A stretch of DNA of 64,000 nucleotides from Antrihabitans cavernicola. GTDB lineage: Bacteria; Actinomycetota; Actinomycetes; Mycobacteriales; Mycobacteriaceae. Location: NCBI RefSeq assembly GCF_008297975.1, contig NZ_VLNY01000002.1:372001-436000 (forward strand), given 5' to 3'. Shown piece after piece: positions 9,301-16,392 of this stretch. Under the pieces are notes generated by a model that saw only the letters and a program-made list of their open reading frames with translations, was not told where the DNA came from and searched no databases. The stretch's first letter is position 1. Each line of letters opens with the position of its first letter. Made by a program: the position numbers and the translations under genes.

Positions 9301-9663
9301 GTGGAAGTGCCGTTCGAGACGTCGGTGGGTGGAACGGTGGTTCGTGGTCGAATCGATGCCGTCTTCGCCGACAAAGACGGCTGGACCGTTGTGGATTGGA
9401 AAACCGGAGCCGAGCCGACGCCTGCCGAAGTACAGGCGGTCGTGGTGCAGCTCGCGGTCTATCGGCTCGCATGGGCTCGGCTGGAGTCCTCGCGTACCGG
9501 CGAGCCCGAGGTGGACATCCTTGCGCGGGTGCGAGCGGCGTTCCACTATGTACGGTCGGGGAGGACCATCGCACCTGACGACTTGCCGGGCCGGGTCGAG
9601 CTGGAACGGCTCATCGAGTCGGCGGGGAGGACGATCGACAATTCGCAGGAGGGAACGAATTGA
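6313..9663 (+). CDS. adnB: AdnB subunit of the AdnAB helicase-nuclease
   Basis: 1116-residue partner of AdnA. The N-terminal SF1A motor carries Q-motif PTAEQEAVI, Walker A GAGAGKT, TFTRKAA and an intact Walker B LLDEYQD. Further helicase motifs are GDPMQSIYGWRGA and LTVHSAKGLEW. The C-terminal nuclease domain has the RecB-type VVDWKTG motif with catalytic Asp/Lys. The complete Walker B, unlike that of AdnA, fits the known role of AdnB as the active translocase. The ATG overlaps the adnA stop (ATGA, 6313-6316), ensuring equal synthesis. The stop itself overlaps the TTG start of the following metalloprotease gene. Confidence 0.95.
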   Translation: MSAPRVSPADLANALGLPRPTAEQEAVIAASPGPTLVIAGAGAGKTETMASRVVWMVANRLVAPEQVLGLTFTRKAAQQLTSRIRTRLARLAGSPLLRTIDPSGELRASILGGDPEVSTYHSYAGRLLAEHGLLLPMEPTSTLLTETQLWQVAHRVVAGWDGALDIERSPASITESVLALAGQLAEHLVDSNDLREAHTELDKLIRTLPAGPRQRGAGPSQTLLNIVTVQNQRIELLPLVRRLSETLRQRGALDFGSQMSLAARLAADHPSVGKAERQRFRLVLLDEYQDTGHAQRVLLSGLFGGGEDKRLAVTAVGDPMQSIYGWRGASAANLPRFATDFPRAAAKPARTLPLSTSWRNPPEALSLANLVAEPLRHRGVPVESLRARPGAGSGDVRLALLDTVKSERVWIAEQIARDYAEAKDDDRPPPTAAVLVRRNADAAPVAEALRAKGLPVEIVGLGGLLHTPEVADVVAMLRLIADPAAGAAAVRVLTGSRWQLGVADLRALWRRASELSIVPDRTDGAAIHDAVALRDALGSSLPGEHAEKAGLGDAISDPGLPERYSELGYQRITALAKELTFVRERIGQPLTELVAEIERTIGIGVEAQARVDGNGFGVGREHLDAFADVVASYASDPSASVGGLLSFLDAADDVENGLEPGEVEVAPDRVQVLTVHSAKGLEWQVVAVPHVVRGVFPSNNASATWLGSVAELPPSLRGDRAFDDEDADGVPVLNVEDVNNRADLDEAVKRHKAALARRKADEDRRLFYVALTRTERVLYVSGHHWAETGIDPKGPSPFLEDLKAVVDAADPAQPLALVDRWDPAPEDGAANPFKESPVSALWPKDPLGQRRAAVTIGAQAVLDAMAHAVPDNTDDDPENWAADVDALLAEHTAVARTETEVALPGQLTVSQMVELRADPDRLAARLRRPLPFAPNPLARRGTAFHAWVERRFGATRLLDLDELPGAADTGAVADTELTRLQDAFLDSPWAVRNPVEVEVPFETSVGGTVVRGRIDAVFADKDGWTVVDWKTGAEPTPAEVQAVVVQLAVYRLAWARLESSRTGEPEVDILARVRAAFHYVRSGRTIAPDDLPGRVELERLIESAGRTIDNSQEGTN

Positions 9664-10601
9664 GTACCAAGCAAAGAGAATTGCCCACGCGCCGCACATG
9701 CGCGGCCATGGAGGTCCACCGGCGCCTGCTGAGTGAATCCGAGTCCTACCGGATCGCTCGCGACGAGTTGGAGAATCTGACCTTCGAGCTCGGCTCGCGA
9801 CTCGGACCGATCGCAGGTGAAACCAAGCGAATCACCGTCGTGGTCCATGTGGTCTCCCGGGCGGGGGCGCAGCCGGTGACCGACGCGCAGGTTGCCAGCC
9901 AGATCGCGGTGCTCAACAAGGACTATCGCGCAACCAATTCCGATATCTCATCGGTGCCCGCACCGTTCGTGAACCTGGTCGGGGACGCGGGTGTCGAATT
10001 CGCACTCGCCGCCACGGATCCGGAGGGCAAGCCCACCTCAGGGATCACGCGGACAACCACAAAGGTCAGTGCCTTCGACGCCGACGACAAGGTGAAGGCG
10101 GCCGCGGCGGGTGGTGCCGATCCGTGGCCCGCGGACAAGTACCTGAATCTGTGGGTGTGTCAGCTGGGCGGCGGTCTGCTCGGCTACGCACAGTTTCCTG
10201 GCGGGCCCGGCGAAACCGATGGCGTCGTGATCACCGCCACGGCGTTCGGGACCTCGGGTACAGCTGCTACGCCGTTCGACAAGGGCCGGACCGCAACTCA
10301 CGAAATCGGCCACTACCTCAACCTGTTTCACATCTGGGGCGATGACGGCACAGGGTGCAACGGCACCGACGAGGTGGACGACACGCCGAACCAGGGCGGC
10401 AGCAACCACGGCATGCCCGCGTTCCCGCACGTCACATGCGGCAACGGCCCCAACGGCGACCTGTTCATGGACTACATGGATTACACCGACGACGCGGGGA
10501 TGGTGATGTTCACCAAGGGGCAGGTGGCCAGGATGGCAGCGTGTTTGGCCGGCGCCCGAAAGTCGTTGTGGGCCAGTCCGGTTCCAGCGCGTCATGGCTG
10601 A
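9660..10601 (+). CDS. M43-type (cytophagalysin/pappalysin-like) zinc metalloprotease
   Basis: 313-residue protein with the extended zinc motif HEIGHYLNLFH (214-224). Two histidines, the catalytic glutamate and a third histidine are present, with Asn where most M43 enzymes have Gly. A Met-turn-like MDYMDYTDD and a cysteine pair (TGCNG, VTCGNG) follow, as in family M43B. No signal peptide is visible, which is odd because most M43 proteases are secreted. The start is TTG at 9660, preceded by a strong AGGAGG ribosome site at 9646-9652, and overlaps the adnB stop. The coupling to adnB suggests co-expression; a functional link to recombination is unproven. Confidence 0.85.
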   Translation: MSTKQRELPTRRTCAAMEVHRRLLSESESYRIARDELENLTFELGSRLGPIAGETKRITVVVHVVSRAGAQPVTDAQVASQIAVLNKDYRATNSDISSVPAPFVNLVGDAGVEFALAATDPEGKPTSGITRTTTKVSAFDADDKVKAAAAGGADPWPADKYLNLWVCQLGGGLLGYAQFPGGPGETDGVVITATAFGTSGTAATPFDKGRTATHEIGHYLNLFHIWGDDGTGCNGTDEVDDTPNQGGSNHGMPAFPHVTCGNGPNGDLFMDYMDYTDDAGMVMFTKGQVARMAACLAGARKSLWASPVPARHG

Positions 10602-10905
10602 TCCGATCGGCCGGTGGGGGCACTCCTTCGAGGAGGACCACGACGACGTGACCGTCTACCGACCCGCCGATTTCGATTTCCCGCGAGCGCGTGGGCGGGA
10701 CGGCATCGAATTCTGCAGCGACGGTTCCTATGTCGACTGGGCGATCGGCCGCGGCGACGCGCCGGTTCGTCGGGCTGGTACCTGGTCGCCCGACGTCGAT
10801 TCGTCGCAGCTCAATGTCACGACTGCGGCTGGTGACCGCAAGGTGATGCGAGTACTGAGCCATGCGGACGACAGGCTGGACCTTCACATCACCGACGAGA
10901 TCTGA
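10594..10905 (+). CDS. Conserved small protein, function unknown
   Basis: 103 residues, beginning MADPIGRWGHSFEEDHDD. It is acidic, has no membrane segment or signal peptide, and shows a W/G-rich beta-like pattern (GRWGHSFEED, CSDGSYVDWAIGRGD, RAGTWSPD, LNVTT). This pattern is seen in lipocalin-like or YHS-type bacterial small proteins of unknown role. The ATG overlaps the 3' end of the metalloprotease gene by 8 bases, so it probably belongs to the adnA-adnB-protease transcript and could be an inhibitor or partner of that protease. I do not recognise the family with certainty. Confidence 0.7.
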   Translation: MADPIGRWGHSFEEDHDDVTVYRPADFDFPRARGRDGIEFCSDGSYVDWAIGRGDAPVRRAGTWSPDVDSSQLNVTTAAGDRKVMRVLSHADDRLDLHITDEI

Positions 10906-10909
10906 GGCG

Positions 10910-11335
10910 TCACGCCCTGCTGCGCACCTTCAACGCCTCCGTCACGAGTGGGATCTGCAGAGGCAGCCGCAGCAGGCCGCCGGCCTTCATGGGCGTCGTC
11001 GTCTTGTCGCTCTTCAACAAGTCCGCTGCCATCTTGATGTTGCCGGGAAGAACGGCGACGAACAGCAGTGCCGCAGCGCCACCGGCCATTTTTCGGGTCT
11101 GCGGTGCCAACAGGGCGGCACCGACAGCGAGTTCCGCCACGCCCGACGCGTACACGTAGGTGCGGGCTTCGCCCGGAAGCTGGGTGGGGACCAGTTGATC
11201 CCACATCGCAGGCTTGGCCAAGTGCAGCGTTCCTGACCCCAGCAGGATCGCTGCCAGGCGAAACGCCGCCGATCGTGCAGATTTGGACGAGTCGGCGAGT
11301 GGAACGGAAGCGGTGGGGCGAGTGCGAAGCGGCAT
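10910..11335 (-). CDS. DoxX-like integral membrane protein
   Basis: 141 residues with four hydrophobic helices, in the layout of the DoxX/DoxD-like family: SARSAAFRLAAILLGSGTLHLAKP, a TYVYASGVAELAVGAALL helix, GGAAALLFVAVLPGNIKMA and a C-terminal helix. DoxX-type proteins in actinobacteria are linked to redox or thiol stress, but the biochemical role of this branch is unknown. It converges on the preceding small gene with a 4-base gap. The start codon ATG at 11335 gives a basic N-terminus consistent with cytoplasmic orientation. Confidence 0.75.
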   Translation of the reverse strand: MPLRTRPTASVPLADSSKSARSAAFRLAAILLGSGTLHLAKPAMWDQLVPTQLPGEARTYVYASGVAELAVGAALLAPQTRKMAGGAAALLFVAVLPGNIKMAADLLKSDKTTTPMKAGGLLRLPLQIPLVTEALKVRSRA

Positions 11336-11504
11336 TCGTCAACAATGCCCGATGCCGAGATTGCGCCGCCACTCCACCGGTGCGTGCTCGAGCGAGCTAG
11401 GCTGCCAGCCGATGTCCGTGACGGCCGCAATGGGAGACCACAAGCCCTCCTGATGAGCGAAGCGAATGATCCACTTATGAGCGAGCGAAACGACGAGGCC
11501 GCCC

Positions 11505-12572
11505 GTGCCCGGTAGATTCCGTGCGCGCCTGCGCAACTACGAAGGTCTCACCGACAGGCCGGATTTCGCCCTAGTCGGCATTCTTCGCATCCCCGAACTG
11601 CAGACCAGCCCGTGGATCGCGATCAGCAAGCGGATGGCACTCGCATTCGGGTTGCTGCTGCTCGCGGCCATCATCGTCTACATCGACCGCGCCGGATATC
11701 GCGATGCGCAGGAGAACGAACTCTCGTTCCTGGACTCGCTGTACTACGCAACCGTGTCGCTGTCGACCACCGGATACGGCGACATCACGCCGGTCGCGCC
11801 GTCGGCTCGACTCGTCAACATCCTGGTCATCACCCCCCTGCGTATCTTCTTCCTGATCTTGTTGGTCGGTACGACGTTGGCGGTGTTGACCGAGCGGTCA
11901 CGCCAGGCATTCAAGATTCAGCGATGGAGGCGAAACGTGCGTAATCACACTGTGGTTGTCGGATACGGCACCAAGGGGCGCACCGCTGTGGACGCCATGC
12001 TGGGCGACGGTGTTCCACCGGGCGACATCGTGGTGCTCGACTCGGATGCGTCGATGCTCGAGCCTGCAGCGAGCCTGGGTCTGGTGACGGTGCACGGGTC
12101 GGCGACCAAGTCGGATGTACTGCGCCTCACGGGCGCCCAACATGCGGCCTCGATCATCGTCGCCACCAATCGCGACGACACCGCCGTGCTGGTCACGCTG
12201 ACGGCGCGCGAGATCGCGCCGAAGGCAAAGATCGTCGTCGCCATCCGGGAGGCCGAAAACACACACCTGGTGCGGCAATCCGGCGCCGACTCTGTAGTGG
12301 TGTCCTCCGAGACCGCGGGCCGACTGCTCGGCATCGCCACCACGACACCCAGCGTCGTCGAAATGGTCGAGGACTTGCTCACTCCGGAAGCCGGTTTCGC
12401 GATCGCGGAGCGAGATGTCGATCGCGACGAGATCGGTGGGTCACCACGGCATCTGCGCGACATCGTGCTTGGCGTGGTTCGTGACGGACAGCTGGTGCGG
12501 GTCGGCGAGGCCGAAGTCGACGCCATCGAAGCGGGGGACAAGTTGCTCTACATCCGCATGGTCAAGTCCTGA
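11505..12572 (+). CDS. Potassium channel with RCK (TrkA-N/TrkA-C) domain
   Basis: 355-residue two-helix ion channel. The first membrane helix is LAFGLLLLAAIIVYI. The pore loop carries the K+ selectivity filter TTGYGD within SLSTTGYGDITPV, and the second helix is LVNILVITPLRIFFLILLVGTT. A cytoplasmic Rossmann RCK domain follows (NHTVVVGYGTKGRTAVDAML), then a TrkA-C-like end. It should form a tetrameric, ligand-gated K+ channel. The GTG at 11505 is the longest start. In M. tuberculosis the gene next to adnB is, as I recall, the related Rv3200c, so synteny supports the call. A 20-codon ORF (11453-11515) overlaps the start. Confidence 0.92.
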   Translation: MPGRFRARLRNYEGLTDRPDFALVGILRIPELQTSPWIAISKRMALAFGLLLLAAIIVYIDRAGYRDAQENELSFLDSLYYATVSLSTTGYGDITPVAPSARLVNILVITPLRIFFLILLVGTTLAVLTERSRQAFKIQRWRRNVRNHTVVVGYGTKGRTAVDAMLGDGVPPGDIVVLDSDASMLEPAASLGLVTVHGSATKSDVLRLTGAQHAASIIVATNRDDTAVLVTLTAREIAPKAKIVVAIREAENTHLVRQSGADSVVVSSETAGRLLGIATTTPSVVEMVEDLLTPEAGFAIAERDVDRDEIGGSPRHLRDIVLGVVRDGQLVRVGEAEVDAIEAGDKLLYIRMVKS

Positions 12573-12628
12573 GCCGTCCGACTCCGGTCACGGCGGCCCC
12601 TTATCGTCGCGCCCGTTATCGTCACAGT

Positions 12629-13531
12629 GTGGCCAACTTCGAGCTCTCCGAGATTCCGTCGCTGTCGCGATCCACACTCGACCGGGCTGAGGACTTGCGC
12701 GCCGATGAGCAAGCACTGAAGCAAGGTTGGACGAACGCGGCGCTGCTGCGGGTGAATCGGCGCGGTCAGGTTCGCATCGACGGGTCCACGCTGGTGCTCG
12801 ACGCCGCGACGGACCTCGCAGCCGAGCCGGCCGAAGACGCGGTGTTCCTGGGCGTCGACAACGGTCGACACGTCTGGGCCGTGCGCACCGACGACTTAGA
12901 AGGCACCACAGGCGACCTCCGGGCATCCGGATCCGACCTCGACGACACCAGTGCCGGCATGCTCACAACCGCTGTGGCGCTGTTGAATTGGCACGCATCG
13001 GCGAACTTCAGCTCCATCGACGGCAGCCCGACCCGCCCGACCAAGGCGGGCTGGTCGAGGATCAGCGAGTCGACCGGACACGAAGAGTTTCCGCGCTCCG
13101 ATCCCGCGGTGATCTGTCTGGTCCACGACGGCGCCGAGCGCGTGCTCCTCGCGCGACAGCACACGTGGCCGGAGACGATGTTCTCGATATTGGCCGGATT
13201 CGTCGAAGCGGGTGAATCGATGGAGGCATGCGTCGCCCGCGAGATCAAGGAAGAAGTGGGCCTCGACGTGCACGACATTCGGTACCTGGGCAGTCAGCCA
13301 TGGCCGTTTCCGCGGTCGCTGATGATCGGCTTCGCTGCTGTCGGAGATCCCGAGCAGACCATCGAGTTCACCGACGGCGAGATCGCAGAGGCGCATTGGT
13401 TCACGCGCGCCGAGGTGCGCGAGGCGCTGGCACAGGGCGATTGGACATCCAAATCAGGCGTCCGCTTGCTGCTGCCGGGATCGATCTCGATCGCCCGTGG
13501 CCTCGTCACCGCATGGGCCGCGAGCGACTAG
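12629..13531 (+). CDS. nudC: NAD(H) pyrophosphatase / RNA decapping hydrolase NudC
   Basis: 300-residue Nudix hydrolase. The Nudix box GFVEAGESMEACVAREIKEEVGLDV provides the metal-binding glutamates. The NudC-specific downstream motif SQPWPFPRSLMIGF identifies the subfamily that cleaves NAD(H) and NAD-capped RNA into NMN and AMP products. The usual four-cysteine zinc ribbon between the N-terminal and Nudix domains is absent: the segment ASANFSSIDGSP...STGHEEFPRSDP has no cysteines. GTG start at 12629. The gene ends with a 4-base convergent overlap with the HxlR regulator gene. Confidence 0.92.
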   Translation: MANFELSEIPSLSRSTLDRAEDLRADEQALKQGWTNAALLRVNRRGQVRIDGSTLVLDAATDLAAEPAEDAVFLGVDNGRHVWAVRTDDLEGTTGDLRASGSDLDDTSAGMLTTAVALLNWHASANFSSIDGSPTRPTKAGWSRISESTGHEEFPRSDPAVICLVHDGAERVLLARQHTWPETMFSILAGFVEAGESMEACVAREIKEEVGLDVHDIRYLGSQPWPFPRSLMIGFAAVGDPEQTIEFTDGEIAEAHWFTRAEVREALAQGDWTSKSGVRLLLPGSISIARGLVTAWAASD

Positions 13532-14151
13532 CCGAACACCGCGACCAGATCGTCTTTGTCGCCCTCGAGGTCGCCCGCCGCGATCGCGAGCTCTATCGGG
13601 AGCAGCCGTGTCGCCATGCCCAGCACCACCTGGGGGTCTGCGCGAAGGACCGTGTCGGGTTGGCTATCCGCGTCGACGGTGATGTGGGTGCCGGATTCGT
13701 CGACGCGCACGGTCACTGTGGTGTCGTCGACCGCAACGCCTGCGATCGCCGGCACCTCGGAGCGCTTGTCGCCCAGCAGCGACTCGAGCGCGACCACCAA
13801 CCAATGCGCTTGGAAGACATCGCCCTGCGGGCCCGAAACCATGAGCGGCGTGCTCCAATTCACCAGTGCGGCAATGGGACCGCGAAGTTCACTGCCCCAG
13901 GGTGTGAGTGCGTAGGCGACGCCGTTGCTCTCGGCGTCGAGCTGCCGCGAGATCACGCCGACGTCTTCCAATTCGCGTAGGCGTTCGGCGAGCAGGTTTG
14001 TGGAGATGCCCGGAAGCCCAGCCTGTAGTCGCCCGTAGCGGGCCGGGCCACCGAGTAGCTCCCGCACGATGAGAAGACTCCACCGGCTGCTCACCACATC
14101 GAGCGCGCGCGCCAAGCCGCAGTACTGACCGTAGGACCGTTTGGTTGTCAT
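13528..14151 (-). CDS. HxlR-family transcriptional regulator
   Basis: 207-residue regulator with an N-terminal HxlR winged helix. An early cysteine (YGQYCGLARALDVVSSRWSLLIVRELL) is followed by GRLQAGLPGISTNLLAERLRELEDVGVI. The C-terminal half resembles a SCP2-like or ligand-binding domain rather than the short tail of classical HxlR proteins. ATG at 14151 is preferred to GTG at 14178 because GAGGA lies 4 bases upstream. It is divergent from the dehalogenase-like hydrolase gene with an 89-base gap, so it probably controls that gene, perhaps in response to oxidants or an aromatic or halogenated ligand. Confidence 0.85.
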   Translation of the reverse strand: MTTKRSYGQYCGLARALDVVSSRWSLLIVRELLGGPARYGRLQAGLPGISTNLLAERLRELEDVGVISRQLDAESNGVAYALTPWGSELRGPIAALVNWSTPLMVSGPQGDVFQAHWLVVALESLLGDKRSEVPAIAGVAVDDTTVTVRVDESGTHITVDADSQPDTVLRADPQVVLGMATRLLPIELAIAAGDLEGDKDDLVAVFG

Positions 14152-14240
14152 TGTTCCTCGCTCGAACCTACCCGTCACTTCACTTTTGATTGTAAACTTC
14201 GGAAATCATACCAACTGCGAGAGCTTCGAAGGATGACGAC

Positions 14241-15155
14241 ATGGCTATTGCGCAACCTGTAGGCGAGCGTCCGGCGTGGGTGGACGATGACTTGTTCCCG
14301 TTCGAAAGCCGCTTCGTAGAGTTGGACGGAAACGTCGTGCACTACGTGGACGAGGGTTCGGGGCCCATCCTGCTGATGCTGACGGGAAACCCGGTGTGGT
14401 CCTTCGTCTATCGCGAGGTGATCGTCGCTCTGCGCGACCGTTTCCGATGCATCGCAGTGGACTTTCCAGGGTTCGGTCTCTCTACCGGAGCGCCCGGCTT
14501 CGGATACCGCGCCCAGGATCATGCCGATCTGCTCGTGTCATTCCTCGACTGGCTAGACCTCTCGCAGGTGACGCTGGTCGGTCACAACTGGGGTGGTCCG
14601 TTTGGCCTCTACGCCGCCCAGCAGCGGCCGGGCATGTTCGAACGCCTCGTCCTGTCCAACACGTGGGCGTGGCCGTTGAACGGCGATCCCTCGAGCGAGG
14701 TGTTCTCTCGCGGCATGGGAAACGCGATCGGACGTGCGGTAATCAGGCGATCCAACCTGCTCGTCAAGTTCTACATTCCCGCGTCGCACAAGCGTCGGAA
14801 GCTGTCCGACGCCGAAATGGCGCACTATCACCACGCGATGCCGACGCCGGAGCGTCGACACCCATGCGCGGTGCTCCCCGGTGAACTCGTCGGCGCGCGC
14901 GAGTTCTTCACCTATCTGGCGGAGAATCTCGGTGCGGTCGAGCAGCTGTCGACGCTGATCGTGTGGGCGGATTCGGATCCGATTTTCACCGACAAGTATC
15001 GCAAGCGCTTGGAGGCGAGTTTCCCCAACCACTCGACGACTGTGCTCCGCGGTACTGGCCACTTCCTGCAATCCGACGCACCGGCGGAGTTTGTCGAAGC
15101 CATCGATGGTTGGTGGGCCGAACTGGGCAGCCCGACCACTTCGCTCCCCGACTGA
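14241..15155 (+). CDS. Haloalkane dehalogenase-like alpha/beta hydrolase with Asn at the nucleophile
   Basis: 304-residue alpha/beta hydrolase with haloalkane dehalogenase features. The halide-binding Asn is in LTGNPVWSF (N50) and a Trp follows the nucleophile (W117). A DSDP acid lies after strand 7, and the catalytic His is in GTGHFLQSD (H274). At the nucleophile elbow the sequence reads VGHNWGGP: the aspartate expected at 116 is asparagine (codon AAC). It is either inactive as a dehalogenase, has another reaction, or needs deamidation. ATG at 14241 follows GAAGGA. It is divergent from an HxlR regulator. Confidence 0.85.
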   Translation: MAIAQPVGERPAWVDDDLFPFESRFVELDGNVVHYVDEGSGPILLMLTGNPVWSFVYREVIVALRDRFRCIAVDFPGFGLSTGAPGFGYRAQDHADLLVSFLDWLDLSQVTLVGHNWGGPFGLYAAQQRPGMFERLVLSNTWAWPLNGDPSSEVFSRGMGNAIGRAVIRRSNLLVKFYIPASHKRRKLSDAEMAHYHHAMPTPERRHPCAVLPGELVGAREFFTYLAENLGAVEQLSTLIVWADSDPIFTDKYRKRLEASFPNHSTTVLRGTGHFLQSDAPAEFVEAIDGWWAELGSPTTSLPD

Positions 15156-15223
15156 CCAGTTCGCAGCCCTTACAGGGGGTGTGAAGCGGACGAAGGGTCT
15201 GCGAGGTGCCGCGAACCCGTGGG

Positions 15224-15478
15224 TTAAACGCCTGCGAGAGCCTTCTTCACCTCGGCCAGCGATGGGTTGGTGGCGGTACTGCCGTTCGGGAACTTGAGGG
15301 TCGGAACCACGTGGTTGCCGCCGTTGACGCTGCCGACGAATTCGGCCGCTGCCGGATCTTGTTCGATGTCTACCTCGACGTAGCTGATCCCGGCTTCTTT
15401 CAGCTGGGTCTTCAACCGGCGGCAGTAGCCGCACCAGGTGGTCGAGTACATGGTCAAGGCGTTATCGGTAGCAGTCAC
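15224..15478 (-). CDS. mrx1: Mycoredoxin (glutaredoxin-like, mycothiol-dependent)
   Basis: 84-residue thioredoxin-fold protein. The active site is TTWCGYCRRLK, a CxxC motif, followed by the VPTLKFPNG cis-proline loop. Mycoredoxin-1 uses mycothiol to reduce mixed disulfides on proteins in actinobacteria. The length matches the family. The start is GTG at 15478. It lies two genes upstream of whiB7 on the opposite strand and beside the uvrD2 row; in M. tuberculosis mrx1 (Rv3198A) adjoins uvrD2. It converges with the hydrolase gene. Confidence 0.93.
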   Translation of the reverse strand: MTATDNALTMYSTTWCGYCRRLKTQLKEAGISYVEVDIEQDPAAAEFVGSVNGGNHVVPTLKFPNGSTATNPSLAEVKKALAGV

Positions 15479-15521
15479 GAGCGGTACAACACCGCGTGCG
15501 CAACTCCTGTTCCCGGGACGC

Positions 15522-15552
15522 TTGACGAGAGAATACTAAGCGCGCATACTAA
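15522..15552 (+). promoter_or_regulatory. Probable leaderless promoter with ATACTAA direct repeats
   Basis: TTGACG (15522-15527), a 17-base spacer and CATACT (15545-15550) form a good primary-sigma promoter. The predicted start of transcription falls at or within a base of the ATG at 15557, so the mRNA would be leaderless. Two copies of ATACTAA (15533-15539 and 15546-15552), 13 bases apart, flank and cover the -10 box. They are a plausible operator for the MarR-type protein encoded in the same row. Confidence 0.6.
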
Positions 15553-15556
15553 ATTT

Positions 15557-15979
15557 ATGACCTTGATAGGAACAGCACAGGCAACGTCCACTGCGGCACC
15601 CGCCGCCTTCTTCGATCGTTGGGCCGACATGTCGACGTGGCCCGAATGGAACACCGATACCGAATGGGTTCGCCTCGACGGCCCGTTCCAGCAGGGAGCA
15701 ACCGGAAAACTCAAGCCGAAAGGCGGTCCGGCCGTGCGGTTTGTGGTCGAGCGGTTGGTGCCCGAACGCGAATTCGTCGACGTATCGTCGCTGATCGGCG
15801 CGAAACTCACCTTCAGTCATCACGTGACCCAGCCGAGCTCGGACCAGACCGCGATCGATGTCGAGGTCACCATCACCGGTCCGCTGCGGTGGGCGTGGAC
15901 CAAGGTGATGGGCGCCGACCTCGCAAAATCCGTTCAACCCGACCTCGACGCGTTGGTCGTTGCAGCGGAGCGGGCATGA
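15557..15979 (+). CDS. SRPBCC-family (START/Bet v1-like) protein
   Basis: 140-residue single SRPBCC domain. It begins MTLIGTAQATSTAAPAAFFDRWADMSTWPEWNTDTEWVRLDG, the typical first strand and the W-P-E-W helix of polyketide cyclase/dehydrase-like proteins. It ends with an amphipathic helix (KSVQPDLDALVVAAERA). It should bind a hydrophobic ligand in the cytoplasm. The ATG lies directly at the end of a promoter with no room for a ribosome site, consistent with leaderless translation. Its stop overlaps the EVE-domain gene start by 4 bases. Confidence 0.85.
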   Translation: MTLIGTAQATSTAAPAAFFDRWADMSTWPEWNTDTEWVRLDGPFQQGATGKLKPKGGPAVRFVVERLVPEREFVDVSSLIGAKLTFSHHVTQPSSDQTAIDVEVTITGPLRWAWTKVMGADLAKSVQPDLDALVVAAERA

Positions 15980-16392
15980 CTGCCTACTGGCTCAACGTGG
16001 TTTCTCGCGAACACGTCCACCGCGGAGCCTCGCTCGGGATCACCCAGGCAAACCATGGAAAACGCTCCGCAGTCACCCGGATGGGGCCGGGCGACGGGCT
16101 TGTCTACTACTCGCCGCGCGAGGGAATCCGGTCCGGCGCGCCGGTCAAAGCGTTCACGGCGATCGGGACCATCGACGACGCCGAGCCGTGGCAGGCCGAC
16201 GAAGGAGACTTTCAACCGTGGCGGCGTTCGGTGTCATATCGGGCCGATGTCGTGGAAGTGCCGATCGACGATCTGCGCGACGAGTTGGACCTGACGAGCA
16301 AGCCGAACTGGGGAATCGTCCTGCGGCGCGGGTTGATCGAATTGAGTGCGCACGACTTCGAGATCATCTCGAAAGCGATGAAGGGTGGCTAG
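15976..16392 (+). CDS. EVE-domain protein
   Basis: 138-residue protein that is almost entirely an EVE/PUA-like domain: MTAYWLNVVSREHVHRGASLGI, GDGLVYYSPRE and the conserved NWGIVLRRGLIELSAHDFEIISKAM end. EVE domains recognise modified bases in DNA or RNA, and some act in defence or RNA modification pathways. It is coupled on both sides: the ATG overlaps the SRPBCC stop by 4 bases, and the MarR gene starts 8 bases before its stop. The nucleic-acid target is not evident. Confidence 0.88.
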   Translation: MTAYWLNVVSREHVHRGASLGITQANHGKRSAVTRMGPGDGLVYYSPREGIRSGAPVKAFTAIGTIDDAEPWQADEGDFQPWRRSVSYRADVVEVPIDDLRDELDLTSKPNWGIVLRRGLIELSAHDFEIISKAMKGG

